Assembly (NCBI RefSeq): GCF_947305105.1
Contig: NZ_CAMZCS010000017.1
Location: 1-64,000, forward strand
DNA from: an uncultured Fibrobacter sp.
Lineage (GTDB): Bacteria > Fibrobacterota > Fibrobacteria > Fibrobacterales > Fibrobacteraceae
DNA length: 64,000 bases
Direction of reading: 5' to 3'
How positions within the stretch are numbered: the first letter of the stretch is position 1; every line of letters starts with the position of its first letter. A program made the translations under genes and the position numbers. Below are positions 36,818 to 47,800 of this stretch, piece after piece. The notes below the pieces were generated by a model. It saw only the letters and a list, made by a program, of their open reading frames with translations, was not told the DNA's origin and did not search any database.

Positions 36818-38633
36818 GCTTGATCCGGCAGTGAAGGTCGGGGATTCTGGGAAGGCCAAGACGAGAATCGTCCAGGTCGGTGTGCCTTCTTCGCCCGGCT
36901 TTGCCATGGGGAGAGTCTTCCCCGTAATTAATCGCGAGATTTCCGTTGTCGAAGAAACCCTGCCCGAAAGCAGGATTCCTACCGAGGAGCAACTCTTCCT
37001 GAAAGCTGTAAGCAAGACGGCCAAGGAAATCGCACAAATCAAGGAAATATCTGAATCTCGTGCGGGCCTCAAAGACAGCATGATCTTTGCGACGCACTTG
37101 ATGATTTTGCAGGACCCGCAACTGGTGAACGGGGTCCTCGAGAAAATTCGCGTCGGCCACAAGAATGCCCGCTGGGCGGTTCACGTTGTGCTGGGCGCCT
37201 TTATTGACAAGTTCGAGGCGATTGATTCGCCTGCCATGCGCGACAAGGCGACGGACTTGAGGGATTTGTACAACCGCCTGATGGCGGCCATGGAAGATTC
37301 CGGACCGGTATTAGAGGACATTGCTGCCGAAGACGGTGTGGTCCTCGTGGCCCACGAAATTTTACCCAGCTTGCTCATGTCGATCAAGCCGGGGCAGGTC
37401 AGCGCGATTGTCATGGACACGGGCGGACGCACGAGCCATGTCGCCATTCTTGCCCGTTCGTTGCAGATTCCTGCGGTGTTCGGCTTGCGCAACTTGGCGG
37501 GCCTCGTCAAACCCGACGACATGATCATTGTCGATGGTTCGGGTGGCAAGGTCATCGTGAACCCGAATGAAGACGATATCCGCCGGTTCCACGAACGCCA
37601 GGAAGTCTACGAACGCCAGCGCAGGGAACTGTACACCATGCGCCAGCTCGAACCGATGACGCGCGATGGCAAGTACATTACGTTGCATGCAAACATCGAG
37701 TTGCCGACGGAATCCGACAAAGTCAAGGATTACGGTGCGACGGGGATAGGCCTGTTCCGTTCGGAATTCCTCTATTTCCGCAAGGATGTCCCCTCGGAAG
37801 AAGAACAGGAAGATGCTTACCGCCTGATTCTTTCGAACATGGCGCCCAACCCGGTGACTATCAGAACGCTCGATGCTGGTGGCGACAAACTGGTCCCTGG
37901 CGTGACCTCGCCGAACGAAGCGAACCCGTTCATGGGGTGGCGTTCCATCCGCGTGTGCCTCGACAAGAAGGACATTTTCCGGTCGCAGCTCAAGGCGATG
38001 CTCCGGGCCAGTTCTGCGGGTAACTTGAGAATTTTGCTCCCGATGATTTCTAGCATGAGTGAACTCCACCAGGCTAAGGAATGTATCGAGGAATGCCGCC
38101 AGGCGGTGATTGCAGAAGGCACGAAAATCGGCGACATCAAGGTCGGGGTGATGATTGAAGTCCCTGCTGCCGTGATGCTTGTGGAAAAACTCGCCAAGGA
38201 AGTCGATTTCTTTAGCCTCGGTACGAACGACCTGATTCAGTTCACCTTGGCCGTAGACCGCACGAACGAACTTATAACGGATATGTTCCAGCCGCACCAT
38301 CCGGCCGTGCTGAGCATGATTTACCAGACGGTCGTTGCTGCCCACAGGGAGGGGATTCCCGTTGCGGTGTGCGGCGAAATGAGTTCGGACCCGCTGAGCG
38401 TACTTTTGCTCGTGGGGCTTGGTGTGGATGAACTTTCGATGACGCCGTGGAGCGTCATGGCAACGAAGAAGATTATCCGCTCCATTAACTTTGAAGATGT
38501 CCGCGAAACGGCCTTGACTATCCTGCAATTGGACGATGCCAAGGACGTGAACGAATACTTGTACAAGAAGTATGCGCAGACGATTACGGATTTGGGTATT
38601 TCCAGCTTCGTGGGCCAGGTAGAACGCCTGTAA
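36789..38633 (+). CDS. ptsI: PTS enzyme I (phosphoenolpyruvate-protein phosphotransferase)
   Basis: The 614-residue enzyme carries the swivelling-domain phospho-His217 (DTGGRTSHVAI), the PEP-binding barrel with FRSEFLY, LDAGGDK and GTNDLIQ motifs, and the conserved Cys near the C-terminus (AVCGEMSSDP). It has about 25 extra N-terminal residues before the usual start of similarity, created by the 29-bp overlap with ptsH; a GTG at 36831 is a weaker alternative start. It transfers phosphate from PEP to HPr in the cytoplasm. Confidence 0.93.
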   Translation: MTTSTKNRVELDPAVKVGDSGKAKTRIVQVGVPSSPGFAMGRVFPVINREISVVEETLPESRIPTEEQLFLKAVSKTAKEIAQIKEISESRAGLKDSMIFATHLMILQDPQLVNGVLEKIRVGHKNARWAVHVVLGAFIDKFEAIDSPAMRDKATDLRDLYNRLMAAMEDSGPVLEDIAAEDGVVLVAHEILPSLLMSIKPGQVSAIVMDTGGRTSHVAILARSLQIPAVFGLRNLAGLVKPDDMIIVDGSGGKVIVNPNEDDIRRFHERQEVYERQRRELYTMRQLEPMTRDGKYITLHANIELPTESDKVKDYGATGIGLFRSEFLYFRKDVPSEEEQEDAYRLILSNMAPNPVTIRTLDAGGDKLVPGVTSPNEANPFMGWRSIRVCLDKKDIFRSQLKAMLRASSAGNLRILLPMISSMSELHQAKECIEECRQAVIAEGTKIGDIKVGVMIEVPAAVMLVEKLAKEVDFFSLGTNDLIQFTLAVDRTNELITDMFQPHHPAVLSMIYQTVVAAHREGIPVAVCGEMSSDPLSVLLLVGLGVDELSMTPWSVMATKKIIRSINFEDVRETALTILQLDDAKDVNEYLYKKYAQTITDLGISSFVGQVERL

Positions 38634-38644
38634 CGTAGTTGGGC

Positions 38645-38674
38645 TTGCGGTTGCAATGTTGTTGCAACTCGCAA
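38645..38674 (+). promoter_or_regulatory. Strong hairpin in the leader of the lytic transglycosylase gene
   Basis: TTGCG-G-TTGCAA - TGTTG - TTGCAA-CT-CGCAA pairs 11 bp. It is not followed by T's, so it is not a standard terminator. It lies between the ptsI stop and the ribosome site of the next gene. Confidence 0.55.
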
Positions 38675-38687
38675 ATAGAGAGAAAAT

Positions 38688-41012
38688 ATGAGATTTGGTT
38701 ATTTTGTATGTGTTTTGTTGATGGCGTCGCTTGCTTTGGGCTCCGACACAGTGACTGTTGCACCGGCAATGTCTTCGACCGCCGTGCTCGATTCAACGGC
38801 GACAGTCATTCCTCCGAGCCCCTATGCGGATTTGGAACAAATTCCTTCGGCTCATTTTCAGAATGTAGTCATTCGTGCTGAACGGGCGCGGAATAATTCG
38901 TTGGATTCAACGCTCCCTAAAAAAGTCCGTGACTTTGCGAAGGCGGCCTACTATTATTACAAAGAAGATTGGGACAGCGCCTATGCGGCATACGATACCT
39001 TGCGTGCTGCCGATCCGCAGTTGACGGGTGAGGTCATTTTGCGCATGGCGCGTTCCAAGTACCGTCAAGGCGACTACCGCGGGATGTGGAACACTTTGAA
39101 GTTAGGCAAGGGGCTTGAAAAAGATGAAAAGTGGATGCGGGTTTCTTCGCGCCTGCGCATCGAGGCCGCCATGGCCGATTCGACCCTCAGCGACCGTGCT
39201 CATGCGGATTCCCTCAAGGTCTTTTTGGACAAGTATTCCAAATCGTCGGATGCCCATGTGCTCAAGTACCGCTATGCGCGTTACCTGGAAAAGTTCAAAC
39301 AACTGAAGGCGGCCAAGCGCCTGTATACACAGTTGCTTACAAGCCCGACCTCGTTCAAAGATTCTGCGTTTGCAGCTATTCGCCGTTTGCGCAAGGTCCG
39401 GGGCGTCGAGGAAACATTGCCCGAAAAGGTGGCGTACGCCAGGATGGCCTGTGCCAAGGACGAGGCCAGCGTGTGCCTTTCCTTGCTCGATTCCATCCGC
39501 ATTCTCGATTCGGCTTTGGTCATCTCGAACCCGGAAATGGTGGTCCCGCCACCCGAAGACACGACGCTCATGCCTCTCCCGCCGAGTACGCTTGCGCGTG
39601 ATGTCCGCATTGTCTTGTGGGAAAAACGCGCGGTCAGCTTGCGGACTCTTAAGCGGGATGCGGAATCCATTGCGCAGTTCCGTTACCTTTTGGATTCTGT
39701 GGAGGCGCGCCCGCTGTGGATGCAGTCCACTTTGCGCCTGTTGCGCAACAACTCTGCGAAAAACGCCGCCGAAATCAAGAGGCTCGATTCCTTGCTGCAC
39801 GAGGTGAACCAGTTTAGCAAAGAAAACGCAAACAACCTTTGGGTCCGCGGTTTCGAGTACGAGCAGAAGGAACAATTTGACAGTGCCCTGATTTGCTTTA
39901 GGCAGTTGACGGATAAACGGTTTAGGAACAACGTGAAGAGGCAGTGGGCCAAGTTCCGCATAGGGTTCATTTACTACAAGCAAGAAATGTGGAACGAAGC
40001 TATTGCGGCCTTTACGGAAGCGACCAAGGAACAGTTCCTCTGGAGTGGCAGTGGCGCCCGTATGTTCCTCGGCGATGTGTACATGAAGCTCGGTAAGGAT
40101 TCGTTGGCTCGGGCTGCGTACCTGGACTGCATCCGGGATTTCCCGCTGGCTTACTATGCCCATCGCAGTCGCATCAAGTTGGAAGAGTACAAGCTCATGG
40201 CCGCGAAAGACATTCCGTTCGCTCACGGCATTCCGATGTCGCCGGAGCAGACGCTCGCCTGGATTCGCTCCTCGCAGAAGGGCGTCCGTGCCGATACATC
40301 GTACAATCCCGAACGTTACAAACGGATCAAGACGCTGTTCCAGTATGGCTTTGCCGAAGAGGCGTTCGCTGTTTACGACGAGGCCCGCAAAAAGAACTAC
40401 AAGCGCTTGGATTTCCTTTACGAATACGGCAAGCTCTTTTACGAGATGGGGGAGACGGCTGCCGGTTACCGCCTGGCCCGCCAGTTCCAGAACAATATCG
40501 ATCGCCGCCGGTTGATGGCTCCTCCGATAGATGTTCTGCATTACCTTTACCCCGTGCCGTACACCGAACAAGTCGTGTACCATTCGGGTACGCGTATCGA
40601 CCCGTTCTTTGTCTACAGCGTGATGCGCCAGGAATCTATATTCAACTTCGAAATCACGTCGCCTGTGGGGGCTTGCGGACTTTTGCAGATTATGCCGAAG
40701 ACAGGAAAAATGCTGGCCGATGCCGAACAGATTCCGGACTTCGACCCGAAACTCCTGTACAACGCCTACATGAATATCCGTTTGGGCGTCCGTTACTTGG
40801 TGGATTTGAAGGCCGAGTACCAAGACGACTACATGTATGTGCTCGGGAACTACAATGCAGGGCCTAAGCCGACCAAGCGTTGGCAGGCTGCCGGTGAAGG
40901 GCTCCCTTGGGATATCCGCGTCGAAGAAATCAGCTATTGGGAAACCCGTGGCTATGTGAAGCGCGTCATGGGCAATTACTGGATTTACCAAGAAATTTAC
41001 GACAAACTGTAA
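38688..41012 (+). CDS. Soluble lytic murein transglycosylase with TPR-like superhelix
   Basis: A signal peptide (about 18 residues) leads into a long helical region of TPR-like repeats (about 60-600), as in Slt70. A C-terminal SLT domain follows: SVMRQESIF carries the catalytic Glu, SPVGACGLLQIMP the substrate groove, and VLGNYNAGP the closing motif. It cleaves peptidoglycan glycan strands in the periplasm to 1,6-anhydro products. It begins 54 bp after ptsI and probably shares its transcript, with a leader hairpin in between. Length 774 residues, slightly longer than Slt70. Confidence 0.9.
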   Translation: MRFGYFVCVLLMASLALGSDTVTVAPAMSSTAVLDSTATVIPPSPYADLEQIPSAHFQNVVIRAERARNNSLDSTLPKKVRDFAKAAYYYYKEDWDSAYAAYDTLRAADPQLTGEVILRMARSKYRQGDYRGMWNTLKLGKGLEKDEKWMRVSSRLRIEAAMADSTLSDRAHADSLKVFLDKYSKSSDAHVLKYRYARYLEKFKQLKAAKRLYTQLLTSPTSFKDSAFAAIRRLRKVRGVEETLPEKVAYARMACAKDEASVCLSLLDSIRILDSALVISNPEMVVPPPEDTTLMPLPPSTLARDVRIVLWEKRAVSLRTLKRDAESIAQFRYLLDSVEARPLWMQSTLRLLRNNSAKNAAEIKRLDSLLHEVNQFSKENANNLWVRGFEYEQKEQFDSALICFRQLTDKRFRNNVKRQWAKFRIGFIYYKQEMWNEAIAAFTEATKEQFLWSGSGARMFLGDVYMKLGKDSLARAAYLDCIRDFPLAYYAHRSRIKLEEYKLMAAKDIPFAHGIPMSPEQTLAWIRSSQKGVRADTSYNPERYKRIKTLFQYGFAEEAFAVYDEARKKNYKRLDFLYEYGKLFYEMGETAAGYRLARQFQNNIDRRRLMAPPIDVLHYLYPVPYTEQVVYHSGTRIDPFFVYSVMRQESIFNFEITSPVGACGLLQIMPKTGKMLADAEQIPDFDPKLLYNAYMNIRLGVRYLVDLKAEYQDDYMYVLGNYNAGPKPTKRWQAAGEGLPWDIRVEEISYWETRGYVKRVMGNYWIYQEIYDKL

Positions 41013-41071
41013 ATAACCCTGTGGCATAAATTCTACATTGGCCCAAACGTAATTATTGTGATTTTCTGAAG

Positions 41072-41908
41072 ATGCTCTTTTTCTTGTTGACTATTGGCCC
41101 CGCGTTTTGCTTTGCCTGCGGCAACATTCTCGAGAAATCGGGAATTTCCAAGGTAGGCAAACGGACGGGAGGTGTCGCGAACCCTTGGCAATTCTTTAAG
41201 GGTGTCGTGAGCAATGGCTACTGGTGGCTTGGAATTTCTTGTTCGGTAATTGCGACGCTTGGTTACTATGTGGCCATGGCCCGTTACGATTTGAGCCAGG
41301 TACAGCCGATGATGGTGCTGAACCCTGTGCTTACGGCCCTCATGGGATTTTGGCTTCTCAAGGAAAAGTTGACCAAGCGCATTATCATTGCCATTTGTTT
41401 TGTGGTGGCGGGGCTTACTTACTCGGTCGAGACGATGGGGGAGGCCACCGGTACGCAGAATGTTGCGATGCTCTGGAGCTATGCGGGAATTCTTAGTGTG
41501 GCGACTTTGTTTGTACACCTGTGCTATAAAAATCGTGAGATAGTGGATTCCCTGATTATGGGGATGGGCTTTGGGCTTTCGGCGGTGTTCTACAAGAGCA
41601 TGGCCATGGATTTTGATTTGGATACTCTCGGTATAGACACCATTCTTGGGCTCCTTCTGGATGCTCGCCTGTGGGGCTATGTGGCGACGTACTCTATTGC
41701 GTTCCTCTATTCGCAGGTGTCTTTCTCGAGAGGGCGCGCCCTCTTCATTGTTCCGTTCAGCGCTGCGGTCGGTGCTGCCGTGCCGACTCTTGGCGGCGGA
41801 ATTGTGTTCGCAGAATCCTTCCCGTTAGGGAAAATCGTTTCGGTGTCCCTGGTGCTGGTTGGTGCGGCGCTTTTTGTTGTCCGTAGGCCGAGAAAAATAC
41901 AAAAATAA
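41072..41908 (+). CDS. DMT/EamA-like membrane transporter
   Basis: The 278-residue protein has about nine to ten hydrophobic segments in two halves, with the GYYVAMARYDLSQVQPMMVLNPVLTALMGF block typical of drug/metabolite transporters at the end of the first half. The second half (YSQVSFSRGRALFIVPFSAAVGAAVPTLGGG) repeats the pattern. It has a short basic C-terminus. Substrate unknown; no operon partner within 45 bp downstream, where the CotH lipoprotein begins under its own -10 box. Confidence 0.78.
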   Translation: MLFFLLTIGPAFCFACGNILEKSGISKVGKRTGGVANPWQFFKGVVSNGYWWLGISCSVIATLGYYVAMARYDLSQVQPMMVLNPVLTALMGFWLLKEKLTKRIIIAICFVVAGLTYSVETMGEATGTQNVAMLWSYAGILSVATLFVHLCYKNREIVDSLIMGMGFGLSAVFYKSMAMDFDLDTLGIDTILGLLLDARLWGYVATYSIAFLYSQVSFSRGRALFIVPFSAAVGAAVPTLGGGIVFAESFPLGKIVSVSLVLVGAALFVVRRPRKIQK

Positions 41909-41953
41909 ATTTGTATTGCAAGCAGAATTCCCAAATAGTTTTATATTGGGAAG

Positions 41954-44737
41954 GTGAATTTATTTGTTGACCGAGTTGGATGGTGGATTGTAGTCGTTTT
42001 TTTGTGCGCTTGCACGGACTACAAAAATGAACTTCTGGAACCGCATGAAGTGGGGCCTGTTGAGGAGTTCTATCTTTCTTCTTCGGCTGCGAAAATCCCG
42101 GATTTCCCTGTAAAAGAAAATGCCGCACTCGTAATTAGCGAGGTGGATCCAATCAATATTGATTACAAGGATCACGAAGGTGGCGATGCGGGCTGGGTGG
42201 AAATTGTCAACAAATCGTCGCGGAAAATAGACTTGTCCGGGTACTCGTTGACGGATAACTTGAAGAAGAAGCATAAGTGGGATTTTGGCAAGGTTGTCTT
42301 GCACCCTTCGGAACGCTTGGTGGTGTTCATGTCTGGGAAGGATTATCCAGATTTTGTTCCGCCGTCTGATTCAGTGAACATGATTGGGAAGGGATGCTCG
42401 ATATGGACGGATGCGCAGAATGACCCGCCGGGAAAAAGCTTTGCCGAACCTCTGCCTGGAAAAAAGGGAGTTTGTTTTTCGGAAAATGGTCATCGCGTAA
42501 TTGGAGCGCGTATGCAGCTCCACGAAAATGTGGAACTGGGCTGGTCTTCGATTTCTGTTTTCGTGGGTACGCGTGGCGGTGGGCGAGACCAGGTCATGGA
42601 CCTTACAGGGCGCAACGAGTTGTTGCTGACGGGTTATGTTCCAAAAGATTGTAGAGTTTCGCTGCGTCTGGCACAACCGGATGTTGACGAAAAGAATGGA
42701 TACGAGGTGGAACTGACGGGTACAGGCGATTCCAGTACGACTTATTCCTTCAGTATCCCAGAGGGGACGGACTATCCCGATCTTGCCAATATTTACGGAA
42801 CTCGCTTTAGTCCAGGGCTCCAAGAGACGCGTCTTTTGGATGTGAAGTTTACTTCGTATGTTGTTCGAAATCGGGGCCGAGAACCCCATGCGTCGTTCAA
42901 GTTGGACAAGGATGGAGGGGATCTCTATCTCTTGGATTCGATGGGTGAAGTGGAATCCTATGTTTTTTATCCGGAGGCGGTTCTTGGAAAGTCATGGTCG
43001 CTGGGCCAATGCTCCGCGAGTGAGGAGTGTTGGGGGTATGCGGTTCCCTCGCCTTACAAGGAGGTGCAAGAAGAAGTATTGCCGCTCCGGTCTCCCGAAA
43101 TACAGGAACTCCCTCCGTCTGGATTTTATCAGGATGCTTTTGATATTGAGTTTCCGGCCAATCAACTTGTGCGTTGCGAAAAAGGTGGAATGCTGCCTTC
43201 GGCAGAAAGCCCGCAGGTCGTTTCGCTTCGGGTGAAATCCAATACGGTGTTGCGCTGTGCGTCGTTTTTCTCTGGGACATTGCCGGGGGATGTTGAAACC
43301 CGGACGTACATATTCGAGAATCCTCCGACGGTTCCGGCCGTGTTTATTGCTGCCGATTCAAATTCCTTGTTTAACGCCGATAGTGGCATTTACGTCAAGG
43401 GAGACGATGCGTGGAGCGCTATGCCGTATTATGGGGCGAATTACTGGCAGGACAAGGAAATTCCAATATTTATAGAACTGATGGAGCCGGGAAAACAGAA
43501 GCCTGCATTTGCAGAGAATGCGGGGTATTCCATTTTTGGCAACTACAGCAGAGCGAGCGCGAAGAAATCCGCTGCGATAACATTTCGCGAGAAGTATGGA
43601 AAAAAACGTTTGGAATACAAACTGTTCCCCGAATTCCCGTCGCTCAAAAAATTCAGGTCGTTCTTGTTGCGCAATAACGGTAGTGGGTTTAGCTCGACCT
43701 ATTTTTTGGACCGCTTGGCAAGCTCTGTGACGGAAGGGCTTGGGATTGATTACCAGCGTGGACGGGCTGCTGTTGTATTTTATAATGGAGTGTATTTTGG
43801 CCTCCATAATATTCGCGAACGATCTTCGAAGTATTACTTTGAAACGCATTACGGTTACGATCCCGATCAGATTGATTTGTTGAAGGCGGACAACACGGTC
43901 TCTGCAGGAGACGCCTCGGATTTCATTAGTTTGTCTCATTGGCTCAACGAAAATTACTTGGACGATGAGGAAAATTATGAATATTTCGCATCACAGGTGG
44001 ATGTAGATAATTTCCTGAATTATATGTTGTCTGAAATATTCCTGGACAATAGAGATTGGCCTGCGAATAACGTAAAAAAATGGCGCAGGAGTGATACGGA
44101 GTCCCCTTGGAAGTGGTTCCTTTACGATTTGGATTTCGGGTTCGGTAGCGGTTTTAACGATAGCGAAGATAATATTTTTGATTTTGTTACGGCAGAGAAT
44201 GGCCCGGATTGGCCGAACGGGCCCAAGTCAACATTGCTGCTGCGGCGCTTGCTTGACAACGAAGGTTTTCGTACCGCGTTTATCAATCGCATGACAACGC
44301 TCCTTTCTATGAATTTTGAATCCAGCCGCCTGTTGGCGAGGATAGAGGCTTTGAACGACGAGATTGCAGACGAGATTGCACGCGACCAAAAACGTTGGAA
44401 CTTGAGTGCCCGGCGGATGGACGATGCTATGTCGCAGATGATTTCATTTGCAAAGACGCGCCAAGCTGTAGTGATAGACGAATTGATGGAGCATTTTAAT
44501 CTCCAGAAAAAATGCAAAGTTGAACTCATTTCCGAAGGGCGTGGAACTATCGCGGTTCACGGGTTGCCTTTGGATCGTTCGGACATGTATATTACATTCT
44601 TTAAAGGTGAGCCTGTGACTCTTTCGGCTCAACCACACGAAGGCAGTCGCTTTGTGGGGTGGGATGACGGTAGCGACGACAGTGTAATTGAAATTTTACC
44701 TTGCAGAGTGACGCGCATCACAGCCTCATTCCGTTGA
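41954..44737 (+). CDS. CotH-kinase lipoprotein with lamin-tail domain (first copy)
   Basis: GTG 41954 has a TATATT -10 box ending 6 nt upstream, implying a leaderless mRNA. The leader ends in VFLCAC, a lipobox. A lamin-tail domain (about residues 58-200; ISEVDP...GGDAGWVEIVN...DLSGYSLTD) is followed by further beta-rich regions, a chitobiase-like domain (about 375-460) and a CotH kinase-fold domain (about 500-850). In the latter, NRDWPANN and YDLDFGFG have the spacing of kinase HRDxxxxN and DFG motifs. A small C-terminal repeat (GWDDGSDD) ends the protein. CotH proteins phosphorylate secreted proteins; targets here are unknown. Confidence 0.82.
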   Translation: MNLFVDRVGWWIVVVFLCACTDYKNELLEPHEVGPVEEFYLSSSAAKIPDFPVKENAALVISEVDPINIDYKDHEGGDAGWVEIVNKSSRKIDLSGYSLTDNLKKKHKWDFGKVVLHPSERLVVFMSGKDYPDFVPPSDSVNMIGKGCSIWTDAQNDPPGKSFAEPLPGKKGVCFSENGHRVIGARMQLHENVELGWSSISVFVGTRGGGRDQVMDLTGRNELLLTGYVPKDCRVSLRLAQPDVDEKNGYEVELTGTGDSSTTYSFSIPEGTDYPDLANIYGTRFSPGLQETRLLDVKFTSYVVRNRGREPHASFKLDKDGGDLYLLDSMGEVESYVFYPEAVLGKSWSLGQCSASEECWGYAVPSPYKEVQEEVLPLRSPEIQELPPSGFYQDAFDIEFPANQLVRCEKGGMLPSAESPQVVSLRVKSNTVLRCASFFSGTLPGDVETRTYIFENPPTVPAVFIAADSNSLFNADSGIYVKGDDAWSAMPYYGANYWQDKEIPIFIELMEPGKQKPAFAENAGYSIFGNYSRASAKKSAAITFREKYGKKRLEYKLFPEFPSLKKFRSFLLRNNGSGFSSTYFLDRLASSVTEGLGIDYQRGRAAVVFYNGVYFGLHNIRERSSKYYFETHYGYDPDQIDLLKADNTVSAGDASDFISLSHWLNENYLDDEENYEYFASQVDVDNFLNYMLSEIFLDNRDWPANNVKKWRRSDTESPWKWFLYDLDFGFGSGFNDSEDNIFDFVTAENGPDWPNGPKSTLLLRRLLDNEGFRTAFINRMTTLLSMNFESSRLLARIEALNDEIADEIARDQKRWNLSARRMDDAMSQMISFAKTRQAVVIDELMEHFNLQKKCKVELISEGRGTIAVHGLPLDRSDMYITFFKGEPVTLSAQPHEGSRFVGWDDGSDDSVIEILPCRVTRITASFR

Positions 44738-44815
44738 TGTTAGTTGTACAACAAATAAAAAAGAAATTTTAACATTTTGGGGGGTGTGGGCGGTTAAAAT
44801 GTCTACTTTAAAGAC

Positions 44816-47800
44816 ATGCAGTACAGACAATCTCCACTCTCGACTGTATGGATTAAGGTTTTGTTTTGTTCGGCATGCATTGCCTTAATGTCATGCTCCA
44901 ATGATTCGAATTCCAACGATTCGAATCCCATCGCCCAGTCTGGTGACCCCCAGGGCGGTGATGGCGTCATTGTCGGTTCGTCCTCTAGCGGCGGAGACGG
45001 TGATGTCACCCCCGGCTCGACGGATTCCCAACCGGGTAGTTCCACCTATGTCGACCCTGTCACGGGCGAAGTCGTCGCCGGATCCAGCGGTAGCGGGGTC
45101 CCGGCCAGTAGCACGGCCCGCGATTTTTCGGCAAAGGACTCTCACGAGGGCCTCCTTCCCGGCGAGGATTCGACGCAGGTTCCCTTGACGGAGCCTCCTC
45201 CCTATGTAGGGAATTTCCCGGTGGTCTTCAGTGAAGTTTCACCATCGAACGCAAGTCTTAAGGACGAAGATGGTAACGACCCGGGTTGGCTCGAGTTGTA
45301 CAATACTTCGGATTCCCCGGTGGATTTGAGCGGCATCGCGCTCAGTAACGACCTCAAGTTCCCGCGTCGCTGGTCGTTCGGCAAAGCGGTCATTCCGGCC
45401 AAGTCCTACATGGTCGTATTCATGTCGGGCAAGAACTACTCCGACTATACGCCTCCTTCCGATTCCATCAATCTGATTTCCACGAACTGCCAAGCGAACG
45501 AAAGCGTTGTCAGCGGTATGGGCGGATTTGACTTTGGCGGATTCAACATGGGTGGCATGGGTATGGGTGGTGACCAAGGCGGCATGGGCATGGGTATGGG
45601 CGGTACCACGGGTACAAGCGCTCCGGCCGTCAGCAATTTGCCGGGCCAGTCCGCTCTGTGCTTTAACCAGAATGGTGTCAATATGTTTGGCGCTGTCTTG
45701 AGTGTGCCTGCCGGTGCTTCGAACGCTTCGTTTGTCGTCAATTCCAGCACGACTAACTTGAGCAAGGTGAACCAGCTGGTGCTCAAAGGCTTTGTCACGA
45801 AGGGTCACAAAATCCGTTTGAACCTGAACGACAACAACGGTTCTATCGGTAGTTGGAGCGGCAAGAACCTCAAAGGTACAGGTGACTCCTCTACTGTATA
45901 TAGTATCCGTCTTGGCGACAAGGCCATGGGCCTCAACCTCGCAAATGTATCCGGTACGACGTTCTTCTCGGAATCGCAGGCCGTCGAAAATACCGAAATC
46001 AAGATTTTCTCCTACATTGGCCGTAACCGTGGCCATGAACCCCATACTACGTTCAAGGTGGACAAGGATGGCGGTGCGCTTTACCTCGTGAACAAGGAAG
46101 GCGGAATTTTGGACTCTGTCCGGTACAACGCCGTTCCTGTCACTGCGACATGGGGCAAGAATGCTGCTGGCCAGTGGGGTATTGCCGACCCGAGCCCGTA
46201 TGGTGCCACGATTGGCGAAGTGAGCGCAACTCAGGCTGCTTCCGGCGAATCGTCCGTGCCTCCGTCCGGGTTCTATTCTTCGCCTGTGACGGTCACGCTC
46301 CCGCAGGGTAGCCGTTGTGCTACGGGTGGTGCTGAACCGACAATCAACAGCAGCCCGGTGACGCAGTCTCTGAATATTTCTGCCACGACGGTGCTCCGTT
46401 GCGTGACGTATGTCGATGGGGCCTACCGGAGTGAAATGCTTAACCGCACTTATGTGTTCGAAACGCAGCCTTCGCTCCCCGTTCTCTTTGTCACGACAGA
46501 TCCGCTGTCCATGTTCAGCCCGGATTCGGGTTTGTACATGACCGGTGATGGTGCCCAGATGATGGACCCGCACAAGGGTGCGAATTACTGGAGCAACAGG
46601 GAACTCCCCGTGTATGTGGAACTGTTTGAACCCGGTGTCAAGCAACCTGGATTTGGAATCATGGGCGACTTCAAGATTTCGGGCCAGTACAGCCGTGCCA
46701 AGGAAAAGAAGTCGTTCTCTGTCACCTTCCGCGAACAGTACGGCGACAAGCGCCTTAAATACACTCTGTTCCCCGACCACCCCGAACTGACCAAGTTCAA
46801 GGCGTTCTCGGTGCGTAACTTCGGCAACAACTGCGGAAATGACTACGTTCGTGACCGCGTGGGAACGCAGATTACGGAAGGCCTGGATGTTGATTACCAG
46901 CGTGGCCGCTACGTGATTGTCTATTACAATGGCGCATACTACGGCATCCACGATATGCGCGAACGTAACAACGAGTACTATTACGAGACCAAGTATGGCT
47001 ATGACGGCAACGACATCGACTTGCTCGACGCCAATGACGAGGCGACGGCCGGTTCCAGCGCCGATTACGTGGCCATGATGGATTGGCTCCAGTCCAATAG
47101 CTTGAAGGATGATGCGAACTTTACCAAGATCGCGAACCAGATTGATATAGACAACTATATCAACTATATGCAGACTGAAATGTTCATAAACAACCGCGAC
47201 TGGCCGCACAACAACATGAAGAAGTGGCGCGTGGCAAGCCAGAAGACCAAATGGAAATGGTTTATTTACGATACCGACTTCGGGTTTGGAACAAACTATT
47301 CCATGAGCAATACGAATATCTTCAGCTATGTCACTAGTGCAAACGGTACGCAGATGGCTGCGGGCTTCGGCATGGGTGGCGCCGCTGGTGGTAACGGCAC
47401 GGCCAAGGAAACACTGCTGCTCCGCAGGCTTCTTGAAAATGCGACGTTTGCGCGTGCGTTCGTGAACAGGTTTGTCGTGTTGCTGGCCTCTTATTTCACT
47501 TCGGAACGCATTCTGCAGATGGTTAATGACTTGCAGAGCCAAGTCCAGTCCGAAATGGCGCGTGACCAGGAATTCTGGGGTTATAATGCCTCCTCTATGG
47601 AACAGGATCTGGCTACGATCAAGAGCTTCGCTTCGTCTCAGCAGGGCAAGATTACGTCGGAGATGGAAACGTTCTTCTCGCTGAGCAATCCGGTTCAGAT
47701 GACGATTGGCACGTCCGGTTCTGGTGAAGTCCTCGTGGATGGCCTCCCGATAGGCAAGTCCTCACTCACGGCAAACTTCTACAGCAACGTTCCGGTAACG

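Noticed and set aside
36812-36835. GTG start of ptsI after the ptsH stop
   Set aside because: No ribosome site precedes it, whereas the overlapping ATG at 36789 gives ordinary translational coupling.
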